NCBI RefSeq assembly: GCF_008831285.2
Contig: NC_045149.1
Location: 3,463,500 to 3,527,499, forward strand
Source of the DNA: Nymphaea colorata
Lineage: Eukaryota; Streptophyta; Magnoliopsida; Nymphaeales; Nymphaeaceae
DNA: 64,000 nt
Direction of reading: 5' to 3'
Of this stretch, positions 43,844 through 47,468 are shown in pieces (the first letter of the stretch is position 1; each line of letters begins with the position of its first letter). The notes below the pieces were generated by a model. It worked only from the letters and a program-made list of their open reading frames with translations, did not search any database and had not been told where the DNA came from. Made by a program: the position numbers and the translations under genes.

Positions 43844-44205
43844 TTTGGTATACGTAGATTAGTATATTTATGTATCAACAAATTTTCAAAGAAGTGTCTG
43901 AAATTTGTGATGATAATGAAAACTTTCTTTTTTTACTTTTTATAGATTTTCCTAATTCTTGCAAGTGTAATGGAAGTACTCAATCTTTTTTTGACATCAT
44001 TCAGTGTAGGTGATCTGGTTTATAAGGTGGAAATGGATACTGAAATATCTTGTGGTTGGTGCTCATATGCATTTTATATCTCAGGTTGACTTCTTGTAAA
44101 CAATTTCATGTTTTGCAGGTTCGCATGGCTGTTTTCAGTCAGCACCATGTTGATGGCCTTGATTTGTCATCAAATCCACTTCTATACATGATGCGTTGCT
44201 ATCCG
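1270..44205 (+). CDS. ABCF3: ABC transporter F family member 3 (GCN20-type), exons 1-14, 3' end outside the window
   Basis: Fourteen exons join in phase into 600 codons that match plant ABCF3, a soluble cytosolic ABC-F ATPase with two nucleotide-binding domains and no membrane segments. The yeast relative GCN20 works with GCN1 on ribosomes to activate the eIF2-alpha kinase GCN2; that role here comes from the family. Exons: 1270-1476, 4765-4980, 13360-13555, 14626-14834, 14988-15146, 16140-16268, 16345-16446, 16542-16688, 27805-27867, 28009-28055, 28207-28266, 41942-42024, 42991-43085, 44119-44205. NBD1 has Walker [10 protein letters not shown] (residues 210-218), signature FSGGWRMR (345-352), Walker B LLLLDEPT (365-372) and switch His399. 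NBD2 shows Walker [10 protein letters not shown] (542-550) and Q-loop Gln579. Arabidopsis ABCF3 has about 715 residues, so about 115 codons, with signature and Walker B of NBD2, should lie past 64000. I saw no frameshift or stop in any exon. Confidence 0.95.
1477..3644. other. Intron 1, part before the MITE
   Basis: No coding region is supported. It is AT-rich and holds (TA)n runs at 2538-2559 and 3482-3516. A G-rich patch lies near 2803-2825. Confidence 0.7.
3645..4508. mobile_element. hAT-like MITE, family A copy 1 (GGGTGC-rich ends)
   Basis: An 864-bp element in intron 1, flanked by a perfect 8-bp duplication GTCTCAAG (3637-3644 and 4509-4516). Its ends are imperfect inverted repeats: CTATGTCACCTGAGTGCAGG on the left; the right end read in reverse starts CTAAGTCACCAGGGTGC. 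Both ends carry clusters of GGGTGC/GCACCC and the centre is AT-rich with a (TTA)n run. There is no transposase ORF. An 8-bp duplication is typical of the hAT superfamily, although CTATGT is not the usual hAT terminus. It shares both halves with the element at 55205-61635, in reverse orientation. Confidence 0.85.
4765..4980 (+). CDS. ABCF3: ABCF3 exon 2 (residues 70-141)
   Basis: Encodes [13 protein letters not shown] followed by a Lys/Arg/Glu-rich segment ([14 protein letters not shown]) before the first ATPase domain, as in plant ABCF3. Acceptor TAG, donor GTTAGT, phase 0 at both ends. Confidence 0.95.
4981..5739. other. Intron 2, part before the hAT relic
   Basis: AT-rich intron sequence. 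Upstream exons of the hAT transposase may be present, but I cannot recognise them. Confidence 0.5.
5740..6013 (+). pseudogene. hAT transposase relic, part 1
   Basis: Frameshifted reading frames around 5760-5935 read as [12 protein letters not shown], then [12 protein letters not shown], then [17 protein letters not shown]. This resembles the stretch of plant hAT (DUF659-type) transposases just before the C-terminal dimerisation domain. At least one frameshift and stops break it. It lies on the plus strand in intron 2 of ABCF3. The copia element RLC1 is inserted directly downstream, and the expected continuation is found past it, from 11394. The assignment rests on remembered family patterns, not on a search. 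Confidence 0.65.
6014..6253 (+). repeat. RLC1 5' LTR
   Basis: 240 bp, begins TGTTGACGGG and ends TTTCTACA. It differs from the 3' LTR at two sites (GGATCC versus GAATCC; TAATGAAG versus TAATAAAG). Confidence 0.96.
6254..6266 (+). other. RLC1 primer-binding site
   Basis: TGGTATCAGAGCC directly follows the 5' LTR. It is complementary to the 3' end of plant initiator methionine tRNA, the usual copia minus-strand primer. Confidence 0.93.
6267..6771 (+). other. RLC1 leader, GC-rich trinucleotide-like tract
   Basis: A leader of about 500 nt between the primer-binding site and gag. From about 6318 to 6700 it is dominated by GCC/CCG/CGT triplets, unlike the AT-rich surroundings. Incidental ORFs in it are low-complexity. 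Confidence 0.6.
6772..11124 (+). pseudogene. RLC1 gag-pol polyprotein with two in-frame TAG codons
   Basis: A single reading frame of 1451 codons carries all copia domains in order: gag; CCHC zinc knuckle ([14 protein letters not shown]); aspartic protease (DSGATHH); HHCC and DDE integrase; reverse transcriptase with YVDD (Tyr1127); RNase H. It ends in GEC-stop. TAG codons at 7108-7110 (codon 113) and 9133-9135 (codon 788) interrupt it with no frameshift. The intact relative at 19677 has Lys (AAG) at the first site and probably Gln (CAG) at the second. Point mutation is the simplest explanation; suppression or readthrough cannot be excluded from sequence. The stop codon and the preceding Cys lie in the first six bases of the 3' LTR. 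Confidence 0.93.
11108..11118 (+). other. RLC1 polypurine tract
   Basis: TTGAGGGGGAG directly abuts the 3' LTR, where copia plus-strand synthesis is primed. Confidence 0.85.
11119..11358 (+). repeat. RLC1 3' LTR
   Basis: 240 bp, TGTTGACGGG to TTTCTACA, followed by the CTATT target duplication. Confidence 0.96.
11394..11943 (+). pseudogene. hAT transposase relic, part 2 (C-terminal dimerisation domain)
   Basis: Continuation of the hAT relic interrupted by RLC1. After an intron-like TTTGCAG, the frame from 11394 reads [20 protein letters not shown] followed by [14 protein letters not shown]. This matches the conserved CPxLxxxAIRILSQTCSSSGCERNWSxF type block of the hAT C-terminal dimerisation domain. 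A later acidic tail, [20 protein letters not shown] and onward, ends at a stop at 11941-11943. Stops and an AT-rich stretch separate the two parts, so it is dead. It shows that an autonomous hAT element entered intron 2 before RLC1. Confidence 0.75.
11944..13359. other. Intron 2, distal part
   Basis: No gene is supported. A (GA)n microsatellite with minor interruptions occupies 12766-12832. The rest is AT-rich unique sequence as far as I can see. Confidence 0.6.
12766..12832. repeat. (GA)n microsatellite
   Basis: About 65 bp of GA units, interrupted once by GATAGATA. Confidence 0.9.
13360..13555 (+). CDS. ABCF3: ABCF3 exon 3 (residues 142-206, plus split Gly207)
   Basis: Encodes [20 protein letters not shown] and ends ...TLAFGRHYG, the beta strand before Walker A of NBD1. 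The acceptor CAG at 13357-13359 and the donor GTTAGT at 13556 leave phase 1, completed by exon 4. Confidence 0.95.
13556..14625. other. Intron 3
   Basis: 1070 bp of AT-rich intron. No element or gene is recognised. Confidence 0.6.
14626..14834 (+). CDS. ABCF3: ABCF3 exon 4 (residues 207-276), Walker A of NBD1
   Basis: Encodes [20 protein letters not shown] and onward, containing the first Walker A, then [18 protein letters not shown] with the Q-loop region. Acceptor CAG, donor GTTCTA; ends in phase 0. Confidence 0.95.
14949..14981. repeat. Long T-rich tract before the exon 5 acceptor
   Basis: An almost unbroken pyrimidine run, with 20 or more T at its 3' end, seven bases before exon 5. It probably serves as the polypyrimidine tract. 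Confidence 0.85.
14988..15146 (+). CDS. ABCF3: ABCF3 exon 5 (residues 277-329)
   Basis: Encodes [20 protein letters not shown], a variable Gly-rich linker, then [20 protein letters not shown] and EARAASILA, which are conserved. The acceptor is an unusual AAG (GCGAAAG/AGAG). An AG two bases downstream would break the frame, so 14988 is chosen. Donor GTTAGT. Confidence 0.9.
15147..16139. other. Intron 5
   Basis: 993 bp with no recognisable element or gene. Confidence 0.6.
16140..16268 (+). CDS. ABCF3: ABCF3 exon 6 (residues 330-372), signature and Walker B of NBD1
   Basis: Encodes [11 protein letters not shown], the ABC signature [19 protein letters not shown] and Walker B LLLLDEPT with catalytic Glu370. 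Donor GTATTT. Confidence 0.96.
16345..16446 (+). CDS. ABCF3: ABCF3 exon 7 (residues 373-406), D-loop and H-switch of NBD1
   Basis: Begins [15 protein letters not shown] (D-loop) and contains [13 protein letters not shown] with switch His399. Intron 6 before it is only 76 bp, in sharp contrast to the giant introns elsewhere. Confidence 0.96.
16542..16688 (+). CDS. ABCF3: ABCF3 exon 8 (residues 407-455)
   Basis: Encodes [20 protein letters not shown] and a charged helix ending TKAHMQ. This is the end of NBD1 and the start of the inter-domain linker typical of ABC-F proteins. Followed by an 11.1-kb intron. Confidence 0.95.
16985..17190 (+). mobile_element. LTR-retrotransposon fragment: 5' LTR and primer-binding site
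   Basis: A candidate 193-bp LTR from TGTTAAATATC (16985) to GTAACA (17177), directly followed by TGGTATCAGAGCGG, the Met-tRNA primer site. It contains the CTAATCTC...GAGATTAGGGT inverted pair often seen in copia LTRs. Only a short leader follows before another LTR begins. No second LTR was found. Confidence 0.6.
17420..17640. repeat. Tandem repeat, about 51-bp unit, inside an LTR
   Basis: Imperfect copies of TCTCCTAGGATTCTATGTTG followed by TAGTTAATATCCTTG. Confidence 0.8.
17742..17790. repeat. (TC)n microsatellite
   Basis: About 24 TC units within the LTR fragment. Confidence 0.9.
17956..18147. mobile_element. hAT-like MITE, family B, truncated copy
   Basis: Dense GTATCGTACGATACG motifs, forming nested palindromes, end in TACAACATTG at 18147. 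The same terminal pattern closes the complete family B element at 60957. The left terminus CAATGTTGTA is missing. It lies between a 5' LTR fragment on the left and an RNase H/3' LTR fragment of another copia on the right. Confidence 0.7.
18148..18454 (+). pseudogene. Copia RNase H C-terminal fragment (RLC1 relative)
   Basis: An open fragment beginning [20 protein letters not shown] and ending GEC-stop. It matches about the last 100 residues of the RLC1 polyprotein, with Asp of YCDNKS intact. The rest of gag-pol is absent; a family B MITE end abuts it exactly. Confidence 0.88.
18449..18687 (+). repeat. 3' LTR of the truncated RLC1 relative
   Basis: 239 bp, TGTTGACATATG to TTTCTACA, preceded by GAGGGGGAG. 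The 3' half clearly resembles the RLC1 LTR (GTGTCTGG.GGCTAGTGGGC) while the 5' half is divergent. Confidence 0.85.
18688..19071. other. Intron 8 sequence between copia elements
   Basis: AT-rich, with no recognisable feature apart from the 5-bp target duplication GTTTA at 19067-19071. Confidence 0.6.
19072..19356 (+). repeat. RLC2 5' LTR
   Basis: 285 bp, TGTTAGAATATG to TTTCTACA. It contains the perfect inverted pair AACCGGGTCC...GGACCCGGTT and a TATATAT stretch that may be its TATA box. Confidence 0.96.
19357..19369 (+). other. RLC2 primer-binding site
   Basis: TGGTATCAGAGCC, complementary to initiator Met tRNA, abuts the LTR. Confidence 0.93.
19677..23966 (+). CDS. RLC2 gag-pol polyprotein, intact
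   Basis: An uninterrupted 1429-residue copia polyprotein; the ATG at 19677 (MADAMGTQ) matches the start of related copies. Domains: gag; CCHC knuckle C248-C261; aspartic protease DSGA at Asp351; integrase HHCC zinc finger (His487, His492, Cys516, Cys519) and catalytic triad Asp546, Asp609, Glu645, with exactly 35 residues between the last two; reverse transcriptase with YVDD at 1106-1109; RNase H with Asp1272, Glu1313 and Asp1349. The order integrase before reverse transcriptase defines Ty1/copia. The final Cys and stop (TGT TAG) are the first six bases of the 3' LTR. All visible catalytic residues are present, so it may be functional. Confidence 0.97.
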   Translation: MADAMGTQKDAVLDAGSASKTENVPIQVTSIRLTKDNYLSWSAALEIGITSRGRLSYITGDKPAPIKSDPHWATWALEDSQVKVWIISSVSSDIQPLILRKPTSFDMWTVLAKMYGRKKRHLRTYQIKRSIYSLTQGDLSVAAFYAALKTKWEELDYHVTDDWKCGSDHSLYWEKEWMDRTFLFLGGLRDEFESIRSQILNGDEILGIEEVYARVESEEQRRQVMHLDTGHGPSARASGTGQRPARHCTHCNKLGHSVDFCWDLHPEKRLVRGRPPSGKRSPSVSDSSQSNSSSGAKSKLSPAQLKELQAYISRLSTTPEESSKSEGAQLAQALVASTDQGNPSLGDWIVDSGATHHMTGDSKLFQEYQLSSGKQRVSMADGSSISVAGKGSLFLLNKYRLHNALHVPNIPVNLLSVSSITKELNCKLIFSADHCSLQDLVTGKKIGIGSVTDGLYRLPVQVASALISATSGHLSGVNDRSIVLRWHERLGHLPFQLIKKLFPHLFASVSIDSFACEVCQLAKHVRASYPISLNKTTHPFALVHSDVWGPSGVPTCGGCHYFLTLIDDYSRCTFVYLLRDRSQVPAVVKNFVAFVETQFHTTVQAFRTDNAREYVSQSLDDFLKGKGIVHETSCSYTPPQNGIAERKNRHLLNVTRAIMFQRHVPKRYWGDALLTSAHLINRMPTRVLDGQSPYSTLWPTQNPWPLTPRVFGCSCFVHNHSPTLKKLDPRSIKGVFLGYSSTQKGYKCVDPTTSKVYVSRDVTFHEHESYFPVNPLQGECIGHKGEEYSSNQLIQFMEFLDYKVSPSVIDTVTVSNEKGSYMEGVTVDAQPTVARDHLFGQVYVRKEKATVEDVGDEDRTNPNPVISLDDPSPSNGELPIALRKGTRSCTSHPIQRFVSYAKLSTNYKCFITTLSKIVIPRSVDDPKWLHAMTEEMGALAKNKTWEVVDIPKGTHLVGSKWVYNVKYKPDGTVDRYKARLVAKGFSQKYGIDYLETFAPVAKLKTVRVILALAVHRKWRMDLLDVKNAFLNGHLEEEVYMSMPPGYVQEGKCCHLKKALYGLKQSPRAWFERLMIVMKSTGYKQGNGDHTLFIKQRDGLVSLLLVYVDDMIVTGSDEEENRKMKERLAKEFDLKDLGKLRYFLGIEIARSETGLVMNQRKYTLDLLKETGKLGCRPYLTPMESGTKISIKTGTILDEEGKGRYQRLVGKLIYLTLTRPDITYAVNVLSQFMHAPTDCHWKSAERVLGYLKNDPGKGLLYTRQDKLTIEGYSDADWAGCTDTRRSTTGYCIFLGGNLVVWRSKRQEVCSRSSAEAEYRAVAMGVTEMLWLKILLTDIGVELEDKMKMYCDNKSAINLANNPVLHDRTKHVEIDRHFIQERIDSKELILPYMKSEDQVADVLTKGLCTSSFEKNVSKLGMFDMYAKLEGEC
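23961..24245 (+). repeat. RLC2 3' LTR
   Basis: 285 bp, preceded by the purine tract TTGAGGGGGAG and followed by the GTTTA duplication. Confidence 0.96.
24246..25630. other. Intron 8 sequence after RLC2
   Basis: No gene recognised. A (TC)n microsatellite lies at 24356-24398. The small ORFs around 24400-24650 are low-complexity. Confidence 0.55.
24356..24398. repeat. (TC)n microsatellite
   Basis: About 21 uninterrupted TC units. Confidence 0.9.
25634..26365. repeat. Possible GCCTAGGC-ended MITE
   Basis: GTCGCCTAGGCAACGCCTAG near 25648 and TTGCCTAGGCGTG near 26336 could be subterminal repeats of one non-autonomous element; GCCTAGGC-rich ends are common in plant MITEs. Between them lies an AT-rich tandem repeat. 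I could not define exact ends or a target duplication. Confidence 0.3.
25862..26012. repeat. AT-rich tandem repeat (AATCTGTTATAATGTATATT)
   Basis: Four or five imperfect copies of a unit of about 27-54 bp that share AATCTGTTATAATGTATATT and TTCTGATTTGTACA. Confidence 0.8.
26455..27105 (-). pseudogene. Unrecognised membrane-protein-like gene fragment
   Basis: On the minus strand a frame of about 125 residues runs from a stop near 26841 to 26455. It includes [20 protein letters not shown] and [20 protein letters not shown], with a hydrophobic stretch ([15 protein letters not shown]) and a second weaker one, and ends KALRQKR-stop. A second frame upstream (27105-26830) includes [20 protein letters not shown]. 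The composition looks like a real protein rather than noise, and the two pieces may be exons or a frameshifted copy. I do not recognise the family. GGCATG/GCCTCA-rich sequence follows at 27080-27200, so a transposon-captured fragment is possible. Confidence 0.35.
27805..27867 (+). CDS. ABCF3: ABCF3 exon 9 (residues 456-476)
   Basis: A 21-codon exon [19 protein letters not shown](IK), the conserved basic linker between the two ATPase domains. Acceptor CAG, donor GTACAA. It follows an 11.1-kb intron. Confidence 0.95.
28009..28055 (+). CDS. ABCF3: ABCF3 exon 10 (residues 477-491, plus split Asp492)
   Basis: A 47-bp exon [15 protein letters not shown] plus two bases of an Asp codon completed by exon 11. 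The GTATGT donor at 28056 is the only choice that keeps the conserved DYKFEFP. Confidence 0.94.
28207..28266 (+). CDS. ABCF3: ABCF3 exon 11 (residues 492-511, plus split Ser512)
   Basis: Encodes [19 protein letters not shown], the start of NBD2. The split serine is completed by exon 12, 13.7 kb downstream. Confidence 0.94.
28267..29460. other. Intron 11, proximal part with low-order repeats
   Basis: No supported gene. The strings CAAGAGGGGATGTGCG (three times, near 28612, 28649, 28849) and CCTAATCAAAAGAATA (near 28502 and 28574) recur. The long minus-strand frame across 28919-29653 is low-complexity and is not accepted as a gene. Confidence 0.5.
29461..29627. mobile_element. Family A' MITE end (GGGTAC variant), left end not found
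   Basis: Ends AGCACCCGTGTGACATAG at 29627, the same terminus as the family A MITEs, with GGTACGGGTAC-type subterminal repeats. Read in reverse it has the same internal order (GGTCAACATACC, then a TCAAAGTTGA motif) as the block starting at 46854. The distal end is not recognisable. Confidence 0.5.
29628..31800. other. Intron 11, middle part
   Basis: No firm gene. GAGGCA/GCCTCA-rich blocks at about 30195-30305 and 31430-31500 may be ends of a MITE-type element. Between them an ATG-initiated 53-codon frame (30669-30830, [14 protein letters not shown]...) looks protein-like but is not recognised. Confidence 0.4.
31820..32248 (-). repeat. Probable 3' LTR of copia E (outer boundary approximate)
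   Basis: A TTCTAACA edge at 32248 is followed by CCCTCCCTCAAA, the reverse of a polypurine tract, as expected where the 3' LTR of a minus-strand copia meets its internal region. The far edge is not certain. Confidence 0.45.
32249..32756 (-). pseudogene. Copia E, RNase H portion (left part)
   Basis: Minus-strand frame with [20 protein letters not shown], then [20 protein letters not shown] and [13 protein letters not shown], the copia RNase H core. It belongs to a lineage different from RLC1/RLC2. It is cut at about 32756 by copia C1; the matching reverse transcriptase, integrase and gag lie at 37763-40345. Confidence 0.85.
32764..32988 (-). repeat. C1 3' LTR (left edge approximate)
   Basis: Read on the minus strand it starts TGTTAAATACTTATAGC after TTGAGGGGGAG and ends near AATAATCAACA. 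It carries the CTAGTCTC...GAGATTAGGG pair. Confidence 0.65.
32996..35107 (-). pseudogene. Copia C1 reverse transcriptase and RNase H remnant
   Basis: Minus-strand frames hold, in order, the [20 protein letters not shown] start of the [14 protein letters not shown], the YVDDIVLTG active site, YSDADYAG and [12 protein letters not shown] with [15 protein letters not shown] of RNase H. It ends IYAPA-stop, a few bases before the purine tract. Stops and frameshifts near 33430 and 34200 show it is dead. The RT start is cut from the integrase by the RLC2 derivative. Confidence 0.9.
35108..36291 (-). mobile_element. Internally deleted RLC2 element inside copia C1
   Basis: 1184 bp with a perfect 5-bp target duplication ATCTG (35103-35107 and 36292-36296). 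A complete 3' LTR (35108-35391) and the RT C-terminus plus RNase H (35386-36224) remain. The frame then jumps directly into the last 69 bp of LTR sequence (about 36223-36291). The junction shows 3-bp microhomology CTC. Gag, protease, integrase, most of RT and most of the 5' LTR are gone, presumably by illegitimate recombination after insertion. Confidence 0.93.
35386..36224 (-). pseudogene. RLC2 partial polyprotein (RT end and RNase H)
   Basis: An open frame nearly identical to the C-terminal 275 or so residues of the RLC2 polyprotein, from about [18 protein letters not shown] to the terminal GEC-stop. All RNase H residues are intact. The upstream part is a fusion with LTR sequence and has no gag-pol start. 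Confidence 0.92.
36292..37755 (-). pseudogene. Copia C1 gag and integrase remnant
   Basis: Minus-strand frames carry a CCHC knuckle ([16 protein letters not shown]), a protease DSG motif ([15 protein letters not shown]), and integrase pieces including [11 protein letters not shown] and [20 protein letters not shown]. Several stops and frameshifts separate them. The N-terminal gag and the 5' LTR are absent. Confidence 0.88.
37763..40345 (-). pseudogene. Copia E, gag to RT portion (right part), degenerate
   Basis: Degenerate minus-strand frames: a decayed knuckle with [10 protein letters not shown] (39955-40000), a protease/GAG pre-integrase region (39372-39731), integrase with [13 protein letters not shown] (39072-39338), RT start (38677-39039) and RT with [12 protein letters not shown] (38055-38444). 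RT continues, frameshifted, to about 37763. The RNase H end lies at 32249-32756 beyond C1, so C1 is inserted in E. No 5' LTR was seen; at about 40350 it meets a plus-strand C fragment. Confidence 0.82.
40366..40560 (+). pseudogene. Short copia C-family fragment, plus strand
   Basis: Frame [20 protein letters not shown] and onward matches the integrase-RT linker of the C1/C2 family ([11 protein letters not shown] at 34900 on the minus strand). It is opposite in orientation to the neighbouring copia E, with no LTRs nearby. Confidence 0.75.
40861..40932. repeat. (TC)n and (AC)n microsatellites
   Basis: TC run at 40861-40877 and AC run at about 40917-40932, just before the second family A MITE. 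Confidence 0.85.
40958..41830. mobile_element. hAT-like MITE, family A copy 2 (GGGTAT variant)
   Basis: 873 bp flanked by a perfect 8-bp duplication TCTGTATG (40950-40957 and 41831-41838). Termini are inverted repeats: CTATGTGACACGGGT and, in reverse from the right, CTATGTCACATGGGT. Subterminal GGGTAT/GGGTAC repeats replace the GGGTGC of copy 1. No transposase is encoded. It ends 111 bp before exon 12 of ABCF3, close to the splice acceptor. Confidence 0.88.
41942..42024 (+). CDS. ABCF3: ABCF3 exon 12 (split Ser512 to split Met540)
   Basis: Encodes [20 protein letters not shown] and ends SRIA plus the first base of a split Met. Acceptor CAG, donor GTAAGT. Confidence 0.95.
42025..42990. other. 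Intron 12
   Basis: 966 bp, AT-rich, with no element recognised. Confidence 0.6.
42991..43085 (+). CDS. ABCF3: ABCF3 exon 13 (residues 540-571), Walker A of NBD2
   Basis: Encodes [20 protein letters not shown] with the second Walker A, then [11 protein letters not shown]. Acceptor TAG, donor GTAAGT. Confidence 0.96.
43330..43402. repeat. (GT)n(AT)n microsatellite, first block
   Basis: GT run then AT run at 43330-43361, with a second AT run at 43376-43400. Confidence 0.85.
43760..43842. repeat. (AT)n(GT)n(AT)n microsatellite, second block
   Basis: About 80 bp of alternating purine-pyrimidine sequence. Confidence 0.88.
44119..44205 (+). CDS. ABCF3: ABCF3 exon 14 (residues 572-600), Q-loop of NBD2; last exon in the window
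   Basis: Encodes [20 protein letters not shown] and ends LLYMMRCYP, with Q-loop Gln579. Donor GTAAGC. The next expected exon (starting near GVPEQKL in other plants) does not occur in the remaining 19.8 kb on the plus strand, as far as I can read. Confidence 0.95.
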
Positions 44206-45073
44206 GTAAGCTTTAAAAGGTTTTAATTATGCACATCTTTGTGCTTACAGTTACTAGTTTTGCATCTTTCTCATATTTAGCATAAAAGTAGAAATCTTAA
44301 TAAGAACCAGTAATACAAAGGTAGCAACTTTGCAATTAGGTTTTGGAATTTTTTTGGGCAAATGTCACCGTTTTCAGGTTTTTGTTTTCCTCTTTGAATA
44401 TAACGACAGTTTGAACCTATTGGAGTTACCTGTCACGAAAGCCGATTGACTGAAAATGGGAAAACTTGGTTAGTCTTTGGCTTTTTGTCATTTGACAATG
44501 AAATCTATTGTAGTGTTCTCCTATCTCCACAAAAGAATTTGGTTCTCCTGCATCCAACTTTAATTTGATGGCACTATAAACATCTAAAAATATGCTCAAC
44601 TATATCTTTCTTAGAACTGACCCTCACAAATTCTTTCAGCAGTTACTGTAGCATCAGATGTTCAACCAAAGCCAAGCTTATATGTATATATTGTCTGATT
44701 TATGAATAGTTGGAAATCTTTCTCCTTGCATTTAGTCAATTTCTCATAGTTGCAGAACTTCAAATTTGCCTTTGTTCTCAAAAGGTCTTTCATTTTGTTC
44801 TTTACCCCCTTCTAATGAGCTTATATTAGAAAGTAGAACTTAAACTTGTAAAAACTTGCAAATAAATGTTAGAAAACTTGCAATTTTTCAAAAAACTCCC
44901 TTCTAAGGAGCTTATATTAGAAAGTGCTGGTGTGGCCCAACATGGCGTCAAATGAGTTTTGGCTGTTCTGAAAAATGTTTTGGCCAAATTTTCATTGATA
45001 TATCGATTCAAGGTAACCTTGATAAAAAAAAAAAAGTTTAAAGATATAGACAAATAGAATTACTTATCGAACA

Positions 45074-45078
<5 letters not shown>

Positions 45079-45145
<67 letters not shown>
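45079..45145. repeat. (AT)n microsatellite
   Basis: 67 bp of pure AT units. It directly abuts a MITE end, at the place where the family's internal AT-rich tract would be. Confidence 0.9.
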
Positions 45146-45148
<3 letters not shown>

Positions 45149-45223
45149 CTCGCCGCACCCGCACTCAATTTTTTTTGGAACTTGCCGCATCCCGCACCAG
45201 CACCCACACCCATGTGACGTAAG
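45146..45223. mobile_element. Family A MITE end fragment
   Basis: TCTCGCCGCACCCGCACTCA leads to CACCCATGTGACGTAAG. This matches the terminal 95 or so bp of the copies at 3645 (in reverse) and 61635. The other end is missing. Confidence 0.6.
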
Positions 45224-46853
45224 GTTACATAGGACAGGCTGTATTTTGAGCCACTGGGGGTAGCCAACAACTGGCTTTCCTCCTTCTCATAGCTAAAAGA
45301 GGTCAGTTTCCTCATGTTCCGGTTCATGTTTATGCTTTTTCTAAGCATTGCAGTCGTTAAAATCGTATATTCTTATCTCTTGCTTTGCCTTAGTGCACAT
45401 TGTGAAGTGTTTATTGAGTTTGGCATTTTTAGACTGTTATTTATCTTGTGGATTTTTTACAAAATTCTCCCAAGGATAATCATTCAGACGTGTTTGCAGC
45501 TGGCTTAGAATAGTATCTTTGAAATTACATGGCTGTTGTATTCATGATTGCATTTGGATGATATAATTTAGTCCCACTTTAATTCTAACAAGAAAATGAT
45601 GAGAAAAATAAAGAAACTCTGGTTTCTTAGTGTGCTTGACAACTGTGCAAGTAGTGATCCACCAACAGTTCTCAAATATTTGTGATATCAGGTTGCAAAT
45701 TATTCTCGTCTTACCATTTTGGAAATGGAGAAAGATGGTTGAGCTGCCTTGTCAGGCTGGGGAGGTTTAAGGAAAATGTCTATGTTGCTATGTTTTGACA
45801 AATTTAGGTTCTAACTCAGTCTCAACTTTTCACATAGGACAGGCTGGGGAGGTTTAAGGAACTTGGTTTCTTGAGAAAATTTTTCACTTGATCTCTTAGT
45901 GGTGACAAGTCAGCCGACTAGTCTGACTGGTTGGTTTCATCTGTTATCGACTGACTTGTGTTTCGAACCAGTGACTAGTTGTCCCGAGTAGTCAATTTGT
46001 CAGTGTAGTCAGTGGTCAGCCAACTAATTTGTAAGAATCATAACCTATTAATTGTGCCTTTGTTGTATTGATGTATATGTTTTTGTACTTATTTTGATTT
46101 AAATATATGTATTTATTTACTCTTAGTCAATCGACTTGGACCAAATCAGACTAGGCTTCGCTCGATTACCTTTTAGGATCTTAAACGGCATGTATGTTCA
46201 CTGAATACAAATGTGCAGTATGTGCAAACAAAAAGGACAAAATTGCCAAAACTTATGTCCAAGTCATGAAGCAGGTCAGGTTAAGTGGTTGGTTTCAAGC
46301 ACGATGCTTTGGAAGGATGGTACTAGGCATAATTATTTTATATGAAGAGCACACCTTTCTTTGAAAGAAAAAATGCTTTTCCTCCCATCCTTCTGCTGTA
46401 GGCAAAGGTCGCTTATTACTGCTGGCTCAACTAAAATGCAAAGCCAGCACAGTTAAGGAGTGGTAACCTCTTTTCATTAGTTCAACAGAAACAGAACTAA
46501 ACTTGTATTTTACGTCTCGACTCCTTGTTCTTTAAGGAAAATAGATCAATGGGGCCAAAATGACCAGGAGCAGAAAAAGGTCAAAAAATGGACTTAATGC
46601 ATCCTAAATCTCAATTAAATGATGATATTTACAAATATAACATATGCAATAAATAGTGAAACTCATCAAACTAACCATGATGCTGAATGAATTCTGCCAT
46701 GTTTGAAGAGAAAATTTGAATTGGGGTGGGAGTGGGGTTTTCATGCAAGGCATCACTCTGCGTAGGTTCCTTTCTAAAGTGATAATTCATTTCAATGTAT
46801 TTTGTTCCTCATAACTTATTAATTTAGGTATGTTATGTCAGGTTGGCTATGAC

Positions 46854-47060
46854 CTATGTAACACGGGTACTGCTCCGGTACTGGTATGATTCTAGTAAGG
46901 GTACTGGTACATACTCGGGTACGTTCTGGGTACGGCGTGACCATATATGGGTCAACATACCTAAGTATGTACCCATCAATTTTCGGACTCGATCAAAGTT
47001 GATCGAGTCCAAAATTGCCCATGGATTAGGGTTTATATTTGTTTAAACTTTAAAGAAAAA
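46854..47060. mobile_element. Family A' MITE start (GGGTAC variant)
   Basis: Begins CTATGTAACACGGGTACTGC with several GGGTAC repeats and then TCGATCAAAGTTGATCGA. The order matches the reverse of the element ending at 29627. The right boundary was not found. Confidence 0.5.
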
Positions 47061-47468
47061 GCCGCAAGTGCGTTTCACCCACAACGATCAACGGTGCTTA
47101 CTGCTCAGGCGAAAAGTAAGTGCAACTCCGGCGACCTCCGTCCATTGTTTTTCGGCATGTGATTCAGTATTCCGGCAAACGGCGACTCCAGCGAAGGGTG
47201 ACACCTTTGTTGTGGTATTCAGACGTCATCTGCTTTTGCATTGCTTGATTTGGGCGTTTTTTTTCTTTGTCCAATCTCCGGCAGCCTCACCCATTGTCCG
47301 ACAGCTTTTCCCATTGACTGGCGGCAAGTATGTCCTCCATCAACTTCTTTATTTTTGCCACTTTTCCTTTCTTCAATTTGAAATTTTGAACTGCTCTGTT
47401 TGCGGTTCACACATTGAACATAAGCCATTCTCGCCTGATTTGTGTGTTTTTCTGGTTCATTGAGATAA

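Larger units (their letters stand above)
43086..44118. other. Intron 13 with duplicated microsatellite blocks
   Basis: Two related blocks, near 43277-43375 and 43720-43856, each have AGTAGTTT, a TTAATT, a GT/AT microsatellite and ATACTTTGGTAT in the same order, suggesting a local duplication. No gene is seen. Confidence 0.6.
44206..47468. other. Intron 14, proximal part
   Basis: AT-rich, with no gene seen. It holds a half-copy of a family A MITE (45146-45223) next to an (AT)n run and the start of a GGGTAC-type element (46854). Confidence 0.55.

Noticed and set aside
47068-47463. Plus-strand frame of 131 codons downstream of the 46854 repeat
   Set aside because: Sits in the interior of a probable MITE-type repeat, has no recognisable domain, and similar Cys/Phe-rich frames occur by chance in such sequence.
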